From Pseudoxanthomonas sp. z9 (lineage in GTDB: Bacteria > Pseudomonadota > Gammaproteobacteria > Xanthomonadales > Xanthomonadaceae): 64,000 nucleotides of DNA. A model generated the notes under the pieces. That model did not search any database, was not told the DNA's origin, and saw only the letters and a list, made by a program, of their open reading frames with translations. The stretch lies in the NCBI RefSeq assembly GCF_006542425.1, contig NZ_VFID01000002.1, positions 186,001-250,000 of the forward strand. The letters are read 5' to 3'. The translations under genes were made by a program, and so were the position numbers. This document shows, one piece after another, positions 26,168 to 35,260 of this stretch (positions are counted from its first letter, which is position 1; every line of letters begins with the position of its first letter).

Positions 26168-27353
26168 TATTGCGCCGGATTTCCGGTCGCCCGCGTTCCT
26201 GCGCGAACACATCGCGCAGACCATGGCCTTCTACCATCCGCGCGCCATCGATCCGGCCGGCGGCTTCTTCCATTATTTCCGCGACGACGGCAGCGTCTAC
26301 GACGCCGGCCATCGCCACCTGGTCAGCAGCACGCGTTTTGTCTTCAACTACGCGATGGCGTTCCGCGAGTTCGGCAACGCCGAGTACCTGGACGCGGTGA
26401 AGCACGGCCTGCGCTACCTGCGCGACGTGCACCGCAATCCGGCCACCGGTGGCTATGCGTGGACGCTGCGCGACGGCGTGGTCGAGGACGACATGAACCA
26501 CTGCTACGGCGTGGCCTTCGTCCTGCTGGCCTATTCCTGCGGCGTCAAGGCCGGCGTGGAAGAGGCGCGCGGCTGGATGGACGAAACCTGGAACCTGCTG
26601 GAGCAGCGGTTCTGGGAACCGGAATTCGGCCTGTACAAGGACGAGGCCGACGGGCAGTGGAATTTCACCGGCTACCGCGGCCAGAACGCCAACATGCACA
26701 TGTGCGAGGCGATGCTGGCGGCGTTCGAGGCCACCGGCGAGCGCCGCTATGTCGAGCGCGCCCTGCAACTGGCCGATCACATGACCCGCCGCCAGGCCGC
26801 CAAGGCCGACGGACTGGTGTGGGAACACTACGACACCCGGTGGAACATCGACTGGGACTACAACCGCGACAATCCCAAGCACCTGTTCCGCCCGTGGGGA
26901 TTCCAGCCCGGCCACCAGACCGAGTGGGCCAAGCTGCTGATGATCCTGGATCGCCATGTCGACGCCGACTGGCTGGTGCCGACCGCGCGCCACCTGTTCG
27001 ATGTCGCGGTGGCGCGTTCCTGGGACGAGACGCGTGGCGGTCTGTACTACGGCTTCGCCCCGGACGGCGCGGTGTGCGACGACGACAAGTATTTCTGGGT
27101 GCAGGCCGAATCGCTGGCCGCCGCCGCGCTGCTGGCGCAGGGCACCGGCGATGCATCCTACTGGCAGTGGTATGACCGCCTGTGGGACTACGCCTGGAAA
27201 CATTTCGTCGATCACCGCTACGGCGCGTGGTACCGCATCCTGGATGCGGACAACCGCAAGTACAGCGACGAGAAGAGTCCGGCCGGCAAGACGGACTACC
27301 ACACCATGGGCGCATGCCATGAGGTACTGAACGTGGTGCGCCCGCGCGGCTGA
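26154..27353 (+). CDS. AGE-family mannose isomerase/2-epimerase
   Basis: A 399-residue (alpha/alpha)6-barrel enzyme of the N-acylglucosamine 2-epimerase superfamily. Seen: GQNANMHMCEAMLAAFEATG, FQPGHQTEWAKLL and TMGACHEVLN, carrying the conserved Arg/Glu/His residues used for proton transfer. Family members act on mannose (to fructose or glucose) or GlcNAc. The coupled PfkB kinase makes D-mannose isomerase the best call; mannose 2-epimerase feeding glk is the alternative. Confidence 0.87.
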   Translation: MSTPDIAPDFRSPAFLREHIAQTMAFYHPRAIDPAGGFFHYFRDDGSVYDAGHRHLVSSTRFVFNYAMAFREFGNAEYLDAVKHGLRYLRDVHRNPATGGYAWTLRDGVVEDDMNHCYGVAFVLLAYSCGVKAGVEEARGWMDETWNLLEQRFWEPEFGLYKDEADGQWNFTGYRGQNANMHMCEAMLAAFEATGERRYVERALQLADHMTRRQAAKADGLVWEHYDTRWNIDWDYNRDNPKHLFRPWGFQPGHQTEWAKLLMILDRHVDADWLVPTARHLFDVAVARSWDETRGGLYYGFAPDGAVCDDDKYFWVQAESLAAAALLAQGTGDASYWQWYDRLWDYAWKHFVDHRYGAWYRILDADNRKYSDEKSPAGKTDYHTMGACHEVLNVVRPRG

Positions 27354-27388
27354 GCCGGGCCACCACACCGAGCGAGGAGGGAAGGGCT

Positions 27389-29683
27389 TTGCACGGAATA
27401 CACGCGTCAAGTTTTGGATCGATGCAACGTTGGCTGGCGGCAGGACTGATCCTGCTGGCATCGGGATTCGCGCACGCACAGGCATCCGCACAGGCATCGG
27501 CGCCTTCGCTGGTGCCGTTGCCGGCATCGGTCAAACCGGAAACCGGAACCTTCGTGCTGTCGCCTGCCACGCGGCTGTGCGCGGAAGGCAAGGACGCGCA
27601 GGCGAATGCCGATCTGTTCAATGCCTGGCTGCGCGAGCGGCAAGGCTGGGCGCTGCGCGATTGCGGCAAGGCATCGGCGAAAACCGCCGACGTGATCCGG
27701 TTGGCGCCCGCCGGCAAGGACATCGCCGCCGAGGCCTACCAACTGCATGTGCAGCCGCAGGGCGTCAGCCTGCGCGGCGACGCCGCCGGCCAGTTCTATG
27801 GTGTGCAGACGCTGATGCAACTGCTGCCCATCGACCGCGCCCAGCGGCTGGAGCTGCCGGCGCAGCGTATCGATGACGCGCCGCGCTTCGCCTATCGCGG
27901 CATGCACCTGGACGTGGGCCGCCACCTGTTCCCGGTTGATTTCATCAAGCGGCTGCTGGACCGGATGGCGCACTACAAGCTCAACCGCTTCCACTGGCAT
28001 CTCACCGACGACCAGGGCTGGCGCATCGAGATCAAGCGCTATCCGCGCCTGACCGAAGTGGGCGGGCAGCGCAAGGAAACCGATGGCGACGGCAAACCCT
28101 ACGGCGGCTTCTACACCCAGGACGAGGTGCGCGACGTGGTCGCCTACGCGGCGTCGCTGCACATCACGGTGATCCCGGAAATCGAGATGCCGGGCCATGC
28201 GCTGGCCGCCTTGGCCGCCTATCCGGAACTGGGCTGCACGCCGGGACCGTTCGAGACCGGCACCACCTGGGGCGTGTTCGACGACATTTTCTGCCCGACC
28301 GAGCCGACCTTCACCTTCCTGGAGAATGTGCTGGACGAGGTCATCCCGCTGTTCCCGGCGCCATATGTGCACATCGGCGGCGACGAAGCGCCGAAGACGC
28401 GCTGGCAGCAGAGCGCGGCGGCGCAGGAGGTCATCCGCCGCGAGGGCCTGAAGGACGAACACGAACTGCAGAGCTGGTTCATCCGCCGGATGGAGCGCTT
28501 CCTGCACTCGCGCGGCAAGCGCCTGATCGGCTGGGATGAAATCCTCGAAGGCGGCCTTGCCCCGGATGCGACGGTGATGTCGTGGCGTGGCGAGGCCGGC
28601 GGGATCGCCGCCGCGCGCCACGGCAATGACGTGATCATGTCGCCGACGCGCTGCTGCTACCTCGACTATGGCCAGGGTCCGAAGGACACCGAGCTCTGGC
28701 AGAAGGGCGGCGAGCTGCCGATCGAGACCGTCTACGCCTACGATCCGGTGCCGGTGGAACTGGAGGCCGACAAGCGCCACCACATCCTCGGCGTGCAGGC
28801 GAACGTGTGGACCGAGCGCATGCCGCGCGAGGAGGTGGTCGAATACATGGTGTTCCCGCGCCTGTTGGCGCTGGCCGAGATCGCATGGACGCCGCAGGCG
28901 CAGCGCGATTTCGACGCCTTCGATCGACGCCTGTCCGGCCAGTATCCGCGCCTGGCACAGGCCGGCTTCCGTTACCGCATCCCGGCGCCGTGGGGCCTGC
29001 GCGACGGCCTGGCCGTGGAGCAGGACCAGTACACGCTGGATCTGCGGCCGCGCGTGCCTGGCAGCCGCATCCACTACACCCTGGACGGCAGCGTTCCGAT
29101 CACCGCCTCGCCGAAAGCGACCGGGCCGGTCAGCGTCATCGTGCCGGCCGACGGCGCGGTCACGGTGCGCACGCTGACCATCACCGCCGATGGACGCGAG
29201 AGCGGCATCCACCGCGCGACCCTGCGCAATCGCCGCTACAAGCCGGCACAGCCGGAACCGAAGGACGCGCGTGCTTCCGGCGTGTCCTACCGCTACTACG
29301 AAGGCACCTTCGACCGCTTCGCCGAGATGGAAGCGGCCAAGCCGGTGCGCAGTGGCAGCGCGCAGGCGTTCGACTGGCGCGGCTACGGCCGCCACGAGCA
29401 TTTCGGGCTGGTGTTCGAGGGCTGGCTGCACGTGCCCGAGGACGGCCTGTACCGTTTCCGCGCGCAGGCCGACGACGCGTCCGCGCTGACCATCGACGGC
29501 GAGGCGGTGGTGCGCAACGAGACCTACGATCAGCCGGTGGAAGGCAGCGTGCCGCTGCGCCAGGGCTGGCATCGGCTGCGGCTGGATTTCTACCAGCGCT
29601 CGGGCGATATCGGCCTCGGGCTGAGCTGGGCGAAGGGCGACGCGTCGCTGCAACCGCTGGACGCGACGCAGCTGCGGCATTGA
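27389..29683 (+). CDS. GH20 beta-N-acetylhexosaminidase with C-terminal PA14-like domain, exported
   Basis: Removes terminal beta-GlcNAc from N-glycan antennae. Domains: signal peptide, GH20b (about 40-165), catalytic TIM barrel (about 165-520) with the catalytic pair in HIGGDEAPKTRW (Asp332-Glu333), NRFHWHLTDDQGWRIEIKRY and EIEMPGHALAALAAYPEL, a chitobiase C-terminal-like segment (about 545-615), and a PA14-like sheet (about 630-760; YEGTFDRFAEME, LHVPEDGLYRFRAQADD). The start is uncertain: TTG at 27389 has a strong GAGGAGG 7-8 bases upstream, whereas ATG at 27422 has no RBS. With TTG the product is 764 residues. Confidence 0.9.
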   Translation: MHGIHASSFGSMQRWLAAGLILLASGFAHAQASAQASAPSLVPLPASVKPETGTFVLSPATRLCAEGKDAQANADLFNAWLRERQGWALRDCGKASAKTADVIRLAPAGKDIAAEAYQLHVQPQGVSLRGDAAGQFYGVQTLMQLLPIDRAQRLELPAQRIDDAPRFAYRGMHLDVGRHLFPVDFIKRLLDRMAHYKLNRFHWHLTDDQGWRIEIKRYPRLTEVGGQRKETDGDGKPYGGFYTQDEVRDVVAYAASLHITVIPEIEMPGHALAALAAYPELGCTPGPFETGTTWGVFDDIFCPTEPTFTFLENVLDEVIPLFPAPYVHIGGDEAPKTRWQQSAAAQEVIRREGLKDEHELQSWFIRRMERFLHSRGKRLIGWDEILEGGLAPDATVMSWRGEAGGIAAARHGNDVIMSPTRCCYLDYGQGPKDTELWQKGGELPIETVYAYDPVPVELEADKRHHILGVQANVWTERMPREEVVEYMVFPRLLALAEIAWTPQAQRDFDAFDRRLSGQYPRLAQAGFRYRIPAPWGLRDGLAVEQDQYTLDLRPRVPGSRIHYTLDGSVPITASPKATGPVSVIVPADGAVTVRTLTITADGRESGIHRATLRNRRYKPAQPEPKDARASGVSYRYYEGTFDRFAEMEAAKPVRSGSAQAFDWRGYGRHEHFGLVFEGWLHVPEDGLYRFRAQADDASALTIDGEAVVRNETYDQPVEGSVPLRQGWHRLRLDFYQRSGDIGLGLSWAKGDASLQPLDATQLRH
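27414..27427 (+). promoter_or_regulatory. possible third operator-like palindrome at the GH20 5' end
   Basis: TTGGATCGATGCAA matches the glk-upstream site in 12 of 14 bases. It lies inside the gene if TTG 27389 is the start, or on the start codon if ATG 27422 is used. It may be a chance coding sequence. Confidence 0.3.
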
Positions 29684-29835
29684 AGCAGGAGGTCCGGCCG
29701 GATCCGGGATGCCGGGTCGCGGACGGACACACGGGTTTCCGCGACGCGCGTGCGTGGCGGGAACGGCGCAGGATCAGGCCACGCGGGTGCCGTCACGGCA
29801 CCGAGCCGTGTCGGCCGACGAGGAGGAGCGAGTTC

Positions 29836-32508
29836 ATGAGAGTCCAACCCATTGCCGCCACGGTTCCCGCCTGGATGCGCGCGATGCTCTGCATCGCGTG
29901 GCTGTTGCTGGCCACCACCGCGATCGCGCAGCCGGCCGCGCAGTCGCATGCGGTCAGCGCCGACTGGCGCTTCCGCCTGCTGCCCGGCGACGCCCAGCTT
30001 GCGGCGCACCCGCAAGCCGCCGGATGGGCGAAGGCCGCGGTGCCGGGCACGGTCCATACCGATCTGTTCGCCAACGGAGTGATTCCGGATCCCTACGTCG
30101 GCGCGCCGGAAGCCGGCCTGCAATGGATCGGCCTGGCCGATTGGGAATACCTGGGCCGCTTCGACGTCGATGCCGCCACGCTGGCGCGTCCGCACGCGGA
30201 ACTGGTGTTCGAGGGGCTGGATACCTTCGCCGAGGTCGAACTCAACGGCCAGCCGCTGCTGAAGGCGGACAACAGCCACCGCACCTGGCGCGTGCGCGTG
30301 GACGGGCGGCTGAAGACCAGCGGCAATGAACTGCGGGTGGTGTTGCGTTCGCCGATCCGCACGCTGCTGCCGAAAGTGCAGGCGATGCCGCACAAGATCG
30401 CCGGCAACTATCCTTCGCCCTATGGCGACGAGCCGAAGGACGCGATGGTCGGCAATTTCGTGCGCAAACCCGGCTACCACTTCGGCTGGGACTGGGGCCC
30501 GCGCTACGTGACCGCCGGCATCTGGCGGCCGATCCGGCTGGAGAGCTGGACCGACCTGCGCATCACCGATCTGGCCGTGCGCACCGATGCGCTGGACGAG
30601 CGCCAGGCGCGCCTGGCGGTGCTGGTGGAAGTGGACGCCGCGCGCGCCACCTCCGCCGAAGTGGAAGTCGAAGTGCTGGACCCGGACGGCCGCCGCGTCG
30701 ACGTCCTGCGCCGCAAGGCCGCGCTGACCGCCGGTGTCCAGCCGGTGACGGTGGAAATGACCCTGCCCAAGCCGCGTCGCTGGTGGCCGGTAGGCTACGG
30801 CGAACAGGCACGCTACATGTTCCGCGCCACGGTCAAGGCCAAGGGCGGGCAGGCGGGCAGCGAGCGCCGCACCGGCCTGCGCACGGTCGAACTCAAGCGC
30901 GATGTCGACGCGGACGGGCAGGGCCAGGGCTTCGCCTTCGTGATCAACGGCGTGCCGGTGTTCGCCAAGGGTGCGAACGTCATCCCGTTCGACGCGTTTC
31001 CGCCGCGCGCCGACGAGAAGCGCGTGCGCGCGGCGTTGACCGCCGCCCGCGACGCCAACATGAACATGCTGCGCAACTGGGGCGGCGGCTATTACGAAGA
31101 CGATGTGTTCTTCGAGATCGCCGACGAACTCGGCCTGCTGGTCTGGCAGGACTTCATGTTCGGCGGCGGCATGCAGCCGGGCTACGACCCGGCGTTCCGC
31201 GCCAACGTGGTCGCCGAGGCGCGCGACAACATCCGCCGCCTGCGCCACCACCCCAGCATCGTGCTGTGGTGCGGCAACAACGAGGAAGAGACCGCGTGGA
31301 AGGACTGGGGCCACCGCAAGCAGCTGGTCGCGGCGGATCCGGTGTTCGCCGACCAGGTCTGGCAGGGTTATGTGGCGCTGTTCGGACAGGACCTGCGCCA
31401 GGTGGTGGGCGAGCAGGGACTGGGCGTGCCGTACTGGTCCAGTTCGCCCAGCAACGACCTGGACGAGAAGGCCAACGATTCGCGCAAGGGCGACAAGCAT
31501 TACTGGGACGTCTGGGCCGGTTCCAAGCCGGTGCAGGCCTACCTGGACGAAACCCCGCGCTTCATGTCCGAGTTCGGCCTGCAGGCGTGGCCGGACCTGC
31601 GCACCATCGCCAGCTTCGCCAAGCCGGAAGAGCAGGCGGTCGACAGCCCGGTGATCAAGGCGCACCAGAAGTTCCTGGCCGGCGAGGGCAACACCCGGCT
31701 GTCGCTGTACATCGAGCGCGAGTACGGCAAGCCGCGCGATTTCCCCGGTTTCGTCTACCTGAGCCGGGTGATGCAGGCCGATGGCATCGAGCTGGCCGCG
31801 CTGCATCACCGCGCCTCGCGGCCGTACACGATGGGTTCGCTGTACTGGCAGCTCAACGATGTCTGGCCAGGCGCCTCGTGGTCGAGCGTGGACTTCTACG
31901 GACGCTGGAAGCCGTTGAACTTCCACGCGCGCCGTTTCTTCGCACCGCTGGCGGTCGCTGCATTGCGCAAGGAGGGCGTGACCCGGTTGTCGCTGCTGTC
32001 CGACCTGACCACGCCGACGGAGGCCGAATGGCGCCTGCGGGTGATGGATTTCGACGGCCGCGTGCTGAAGGAACGTCGCCAGCCGGCCACGATCGCGGCG
32101 CTGTCGGCCACGCCGGCCGGCGAGTTCGGCGACGCTGAACTGCTGGGCGGCGCGGATCCCGCGCGCACGTTCGCGGTGTTCGATCTGGTTCGCGGTGGCG
32201 AGACGGTTTCGCGCGGTCTGGTCTACTTCACCGCGCCGAAGGACCTGCGCCTGCCGGCGCCGCGGATCGACACCGAGCTGGCCGCCGACGGTGACGGCTA
32301 TCGGCTGACCCTGCGCTCGCCGGTGTTCGTGCGCGCGTTGTGGCTTGACTTCGGCGATCTGGACGCGACGCTGTCCGACAACGCGCTGGACCTGCTGCCC
32401 GGCGAAGCCGTCAATCTGCGCGTGTCTTCGAAAACCGATGCCGCGACGCTGCGCAAGGCACTTACCCTGCAATCCCTCGCCGACGCGATGTCCGCGTCGG
32501 CGCCCTGA
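29836..32508 (+). CDS. GH2 beta-mannosidase, exported
   Basis: Cleaves the core beta-1,4-mannose from the chitobiose of N-glycans. 890 residues: signal peptide (about 1-32), jelly-roll domain (FEGLDTFAEVELNG; HFGWDWGPRYVTAGIWRPI), two Ig-like domains, and a TIM barrel with acid/base WCGNNEEETAW (Glu483) and nucleophile FMSEFGLQAWPD (Glu579), plus a C-terminal Ig-like part. These are hallmarks of GH2 mannosidases rather than galactosidases. Start at 29836 follows GAGGAGGAGCG; the frame is open upstream only as shadow of GH20. It corresponds to the nix beta-mannosidase. Confidence 0.93.
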   Translation: MRVQPIAATVPAWMRAMLCIAWLLLATTAIAQPAAQSHAVSADWRFRLLPGDAQLAAHPQAAGWAKAAVPGTVHTDLFANGVIPDPYVGAPEAGLQWIGLADWEYLGRFDVDAATLARPHAELVFEGLDTFAEVELNGQPLLKADNSHRTWRVRVDGRLKTSGNELRVVLRSPIRTLLPKVQAMPHKIAGNYPSPYGDEPKDAMVGNFVRKPGYHFGWDWGPRYVTAGIWRPIRLESWTDLRITDLAVRTDALDERQARLAVLVEVDAARATSAEVEVEVLDPDGRRVDVLRRKAALTAGVQPVTVEMTLPKPRRWWPVGYGEQARYMFRATVKAKGGQAGSERRTGLRTVELKRDVDADGQGQGFAFVINGVPVFAKGANVIPFDAFPPRADEKRVRAALTAARDANMNMLRNWGGGYYEDDVFFEIADELGLLVWQDFMFGGGMQPGYDPAFRANVVAEARDNIRRLRHHPSIVLWCGNNEEETAWKDWGHRKQLVAADPVFADQVWQGYVALFGQDLRQVVGEQGLGVPYWSSSPSNDLDEKANDSRKGDKHYWDVWAGSKPVQAYLDETPRFMSEFGLQAWPDLRTIASFAKPEEQAVDSPVIKAHQKFLAGEGNTRLSLYIEREYGKPRDFPGFVYLSRVMQADGIELAALHHRASRPYTMGSLYWQLNDVWPGASWSSVDFYGRWKPLNFHARRFFAPLAVAALRKEGVTRLSLLSDLTTPTEAEWRLRVMDFDGRVLKERRQPATIAALSATPAGEFGDAELLGGADPARTFAVFDLVRGGETVSRGLVYFTAPKDLRLPAPRIDTELAADGDGYRLTLRSPVFVRALWLDFGDLDATLSDNALDLLPGEAVNLRVSSKTDAATLRKALTLQSLADAMSASAP

Positions 32509-32533
32509 TCGTTTTCCGCAAAGAGGAACTCCC

Positions 32534-34027
32534 ATGCACGACGTATCCAACCCGACGAATTCCCCCCGTCGCGCCCTGCGTGGCCAGCGCCTGGCCGGCG
32601 CGGTAGTGATGGCATTGACCCTGGTGGCCGGTACCGCCTGCAGCCAGAAGCCGGCAGCCGAAACGGCCGCACCCGTGACCACCGAAACGCCGGCACCGGC
32701 CGCCAAGACCGCCAACGCGGACGTGCCGGCGGTGGACGAAGCCGAGGCCGCGCGTCTGGCCGAACAGGTCAAGGCCGAGGCCCGTCATGCGTGGCAGGGT
32801 TACATGCAATTCGCGAAGGGCCATGACGATCTCAAGCCGATCAGCGGCCAGCCGCGCGACTGGTACGAGAAGTCGCTGCTGATGTCACCGGTGGATGCGC
32901 TGGATACGCTGATCCTGCTGGGCCTGGACAAGGAAGCGACCGAAGCGCGCGAACTCATCGCCACCCAGCTCTCGTTCGATCACGACATGTACGTGCAGAA
33001 CTTCGAGATCACCATCCGCCTGCTGGGTGGGTTGATCTCCGGCTACCAGCTCAGCGGTGACGAGCGCCTGCTCAAGCTGGCCGAGGATCTGGGCAAGCGC
33101 CTGCTGCCGGTGTTCGAGAGCAAGACCGGCCTGCCGTACACCCACGTCAACCTGCGCACCGGCAAGGTCCGCGGCACGGTCAGCAATCCGGCCGAGACCG
33201 GCACCCTGCTGATCGAGTTCGGCGCGCTGAGCAAGCTGACCGGAAATCCGATCTATTACGACAAGGCCAAGCGGGCGCTGACCGAGACCTTCAACCGCCG
33301 CTCGAAGATTGGCCTGGTGGGTCTGAACATCAACGTCGAGACTGGCGAATGGACCAATCCGACCAGCCACATCGCCGGCGGCATCGATTCGTACTACGAG
33401 TACCTGTTCAAGTGCTGGAAGCTGTTCGGCGATGCCGACTGCAAGCGCATGTGGGATGAGAGCATCGGCCCGATCAATCAGTACCTGGCCGACGAAGTGC
33501 GCGAGGGTGAGCTGTGGTACGGCTACGCCGACATGAATACCGGCAAGCGCACCCAGACCACCTATGGCGCGCTGGACGCGTTCATGCCGGGCCTGCTCGC
33601 GTTCGGCGGCGACCTGGAGCGCGCCAAGCGCCTGCAGGAATCCGGCCTGAAGATGTGGCGCCTGCACGGCATCGAGCCGGAGGCGATCGACTACGCGAAG
33701 ATGGAAGTGACCTCGCCGGGCTATCCGTTGCGTCCGGAGATCGTCGAGTCGGCGTACTACCTGCATCACTACACCGGCGATGCGCGCTATCGCGGCATGG
33801 GCAAGGAGTTCTTCGAGGACTTCGTCCGCCACACCCGCACCGAGCACGGCTTCGCCGCGCTGAAGGATGTGCGCAGCAAGGAGAAGAACGACTCGATGGA
33901 AAGCTTCCTGTTCGCCGAGACCTTCAAGTACTACTACCTGCTGTTCACGCCCAAGACCGTGCTGGACTTCGACGCGGTGGTGTTCAATACCGAGGCCCAT
34001 CCGATCCGGAAAACCTGGAAGGACTGA
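32534..34027 (+). CDS. GH47 alpha-1,2-mannosidase lipoprotein
   Basis: Family GH47 (class I) inverting, calcium-dependent alpha-mannosidase, common in the eukaryotic ER/Golgi and uncommon in bacteria. 497 residues with a lipoprotein signal (ALTLVAGTACSQ, Cys about 36). Family motifs: MSPVDALDTLILLGL, YPLRPEIVESAYYLHHYTGD, KNDSMESFLFAETFKYYYLL and FNTEAHP, whose Thr ligates calcium. It ends the N-glycan operon. With GH92 it gives two separate routes for alpha-mannose removal. Start at 32534 is the only ATG giving the lipobox. Confidence 0.92.
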   Translation: MHDVSNPTNSPRRALRGQRLAGAVVMALTLVAGTACSQKPAAETAAPVTTETPAPAAKTANADVPAVDEAEAARLAEQVKAEARHAWQGYMQFAKGHDDLKPISGQPRDWYEKSLLMSPVDALDTLILLGLDKEATEARELIATQLSFDHDMYVQNFEITIRLLGGLISGYQLSGDERLLKLAEDLGKRLLPVFESKTGLPYTHVNLRTGKVRGTVSNPAETGTLLIEFGALSKLTGNPIYYDKAKRALTETFNRRSKIGLVGLNINVETGEWTNPTSHIAGGIDSYYEYLFKCWKLFGDADCKRMWDESIGPINQYLADEVREGELWYGYADMNTGKRTQTTYGALDAFMPGLLAFGGDLERAKRLQESGLKMWRLHGIEPEAIDYAKMEVTSPGYPLRPEIVESAYYLHHYTGDARYRGMGKEFFEDFVRHTRTEHGFAALKDVRSKEKNDSMESFLFAETFKYYYLLFTPKTVLDFDAVVFNTEAHPIRKTWKD

Positions 34028-34055
34028 GTCCGGATTTCATCGCCGCGGCACCCGA

Positions 34056-34082
34056 ATGCCCGTCCCCAGGACGGGCATTTGC
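34056..34082 (+). terminator. terminator of the N-glycan operon
   Basis: ATGCCCGTCC (34056-34065) pairs perfectly with 34069-34078 over a 3-base loop, followed by TTGCTTG. It lies 29 bases after the GH47 stop. The rest of the 238-base gap holds an AT-rich promoter region. Confidence 0.75.
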
Positions 34083-34229
34083 TTGTCCACGGGGTCGCAA
34101 CCGGACGCGACATGGGGCCAGTTCCGGAGAGGATGGGAGAGCAGAAGAGAGCCTTGGAAAATCACGCGTGGTGGGAGCACGATCGGTAACCGTTATCACG
34201 GCGGATCCGATATGCTGAAAGCGTAATGC

Positions 34230-34245
34230 GAATCACAACACTAAG
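34230..34245 (+). promoter_or_regulatory. GAATCACA element before the response regulator
   Basis: GAATCACAACACTAAG resembles the element at 35069-35083 before the giant surface gene (GAATCACAAAATAAG). TCACA is preceded at CRP-box distance by a poor left half (CGTAA), so it could be a weak CRP/Clp half site. Function inferred from the shared sequence only. Confidence 0.4.
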
Positions 34246-34265
34246 CATCCAGCCCGCTTGACTCC

Positions 34266-34976
34266 ATGCCCGAAGCCCCCCTGACGTCCGCCCGCATCGC
34301 GGTGACGGAAGACGACGACGAACTTCGCGAACTGCTCGTGTCGGAACTGGCCGAGCGCGGTTTCCAGGCCGTGGGCTTCGCCAGTGCCGAAGCGCTTTAC
34401 CGGCACCTGGCCGTGCAGTCCTGCGACATCGTGCTGCTGGATATCGGTCTTCCCGGCGAGGATGGCTATGCGGTTGCCCGCCACCTGCACCAGATCGCCT
34501 CGGTCGGCATCGTGATGCTGACCGCGCGCGGGAAAAGCGACGACATGGCGCGCGGGCTCAGCACCGGCGCGGATCTGTACCTGGTCAAGCCCGTGGACAT
34601 GGATGTGCTGGCCGCGGGCATCGCCAGCCTGCGGCGCCGCCTGTCCAGTAGCGAACGGATCACGGCGGCGGAACCCACGCCGCGCTGGGCGCTGGTCGCC
34701 GGTGGCTGGAAGCTGCGCACGCCCGACGGCGTGGAGTTGAGCCTGGGTGAAGCGGAACGGGTGTTCCTGCGCATGTTGCTCGAACAGCCCGGCGAACCGG
34801 TGGATCGCGAACGCCTGATCGCCGGCATGACCGAATCGCCCGCCGATTTCGATCCACATCGGCTAGAAGTACTGCTGCATCGCCTGCGCCAGCGCGTGCG
34901 GGCCGCGAGCGGGCACGCGCTGCCGCTGCGCGCGGTGCGGGGCATCGGCTATCTGTGGTTGCACGAAGGCGGTTGA
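34266..34976 (+). CDS. OmpR-family response regulator without adjacent kinase
   Basis: A 236-residue two-component regulator: receiver domain (about 8-122) with acidic triad EDDD, phospho-acceptor Asp59 in DIVLLDIGLPGEDG and LVKPVD, then a winged-helix Trans_reg_C domain (about 138-232; LRQRVRAASGHALPLRAVRG). No histidine kinase follows directly. The only kinase nearby is at 49376, on the far side of the surface operon. The RBS is weak; the start ATG 34266 gives the full receiver. Confidence 0.92.
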   Translation: MPEAPLTSARIAVTEDDDELRELLVSELAERGFQAVGFASAEALYRHLAVQSCDIVLLDIGLPGEDGYAVARHLHQIASVGIVMLTARGKSDDMARGLSTGADLYLVKPVDMDVLAAGIASLRRRLSSSERITAAEPTPRWALVAGGWKLRTPDGVELSLGEAERVFLRMLLEQPGEPVDRERLIAGMTESPADFDPHRLEVLLHRLRQRVRAASGHALPLRAVRGIGYLWLHEGG

Positions 34977-35060
34977 GCGGACCGTGGTCCGTGGCGTGCC
35001 CGGGCACCGCACGAGAGCGTTCGAGAACAATTGAAAGTGTGAGTGAAGTTCCGTTATTGA

Positions 35061-35076
35061 GGTGATAAGAATCACA
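35061..35076 (+). promoter_or_regulatory. CRP/Clp-type box before the giant surface operon
   Basis: GGTGATAAGAATCACA matches TGTGA-N6-TCACA in 9 of 10 fixed positions and contains the perfect inverted repeat GTGAT-AAGA-ATCAC (35062-35075). Xanthomonads have Clp, a CRP homologue that binds such boxes and responds to cyclic-di-GMP. Control of the downstream gene by Clp is inference. The 284 bases before the gene hold nothing else recognised. Confidence 0.5.
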
Positions 35077-35260
35077 AAATAAGATTCCCCTGCCGTTGCA
35101 GCGCACAAAACCTGCGCTTGGCGGCCGCGTCGTTTCCGGCGCGAGAGCAACCGTCTTTCGGGAAGTCCGGTTCCGTCGCGGCGACTGCCGCCAGGACCGT
35201 CCTTCGCGCCGGCGGCTACCAGGACCGCCCACAAGGCGGTGTACGGAACAGGGGAAAACT

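Noticed and set aside
34181-34197. Palindrome around GGTAACC before the response regulator
   Set aside because: Short, single, and not repeated elsewhere in the window, so no regulator or role can be assigned.
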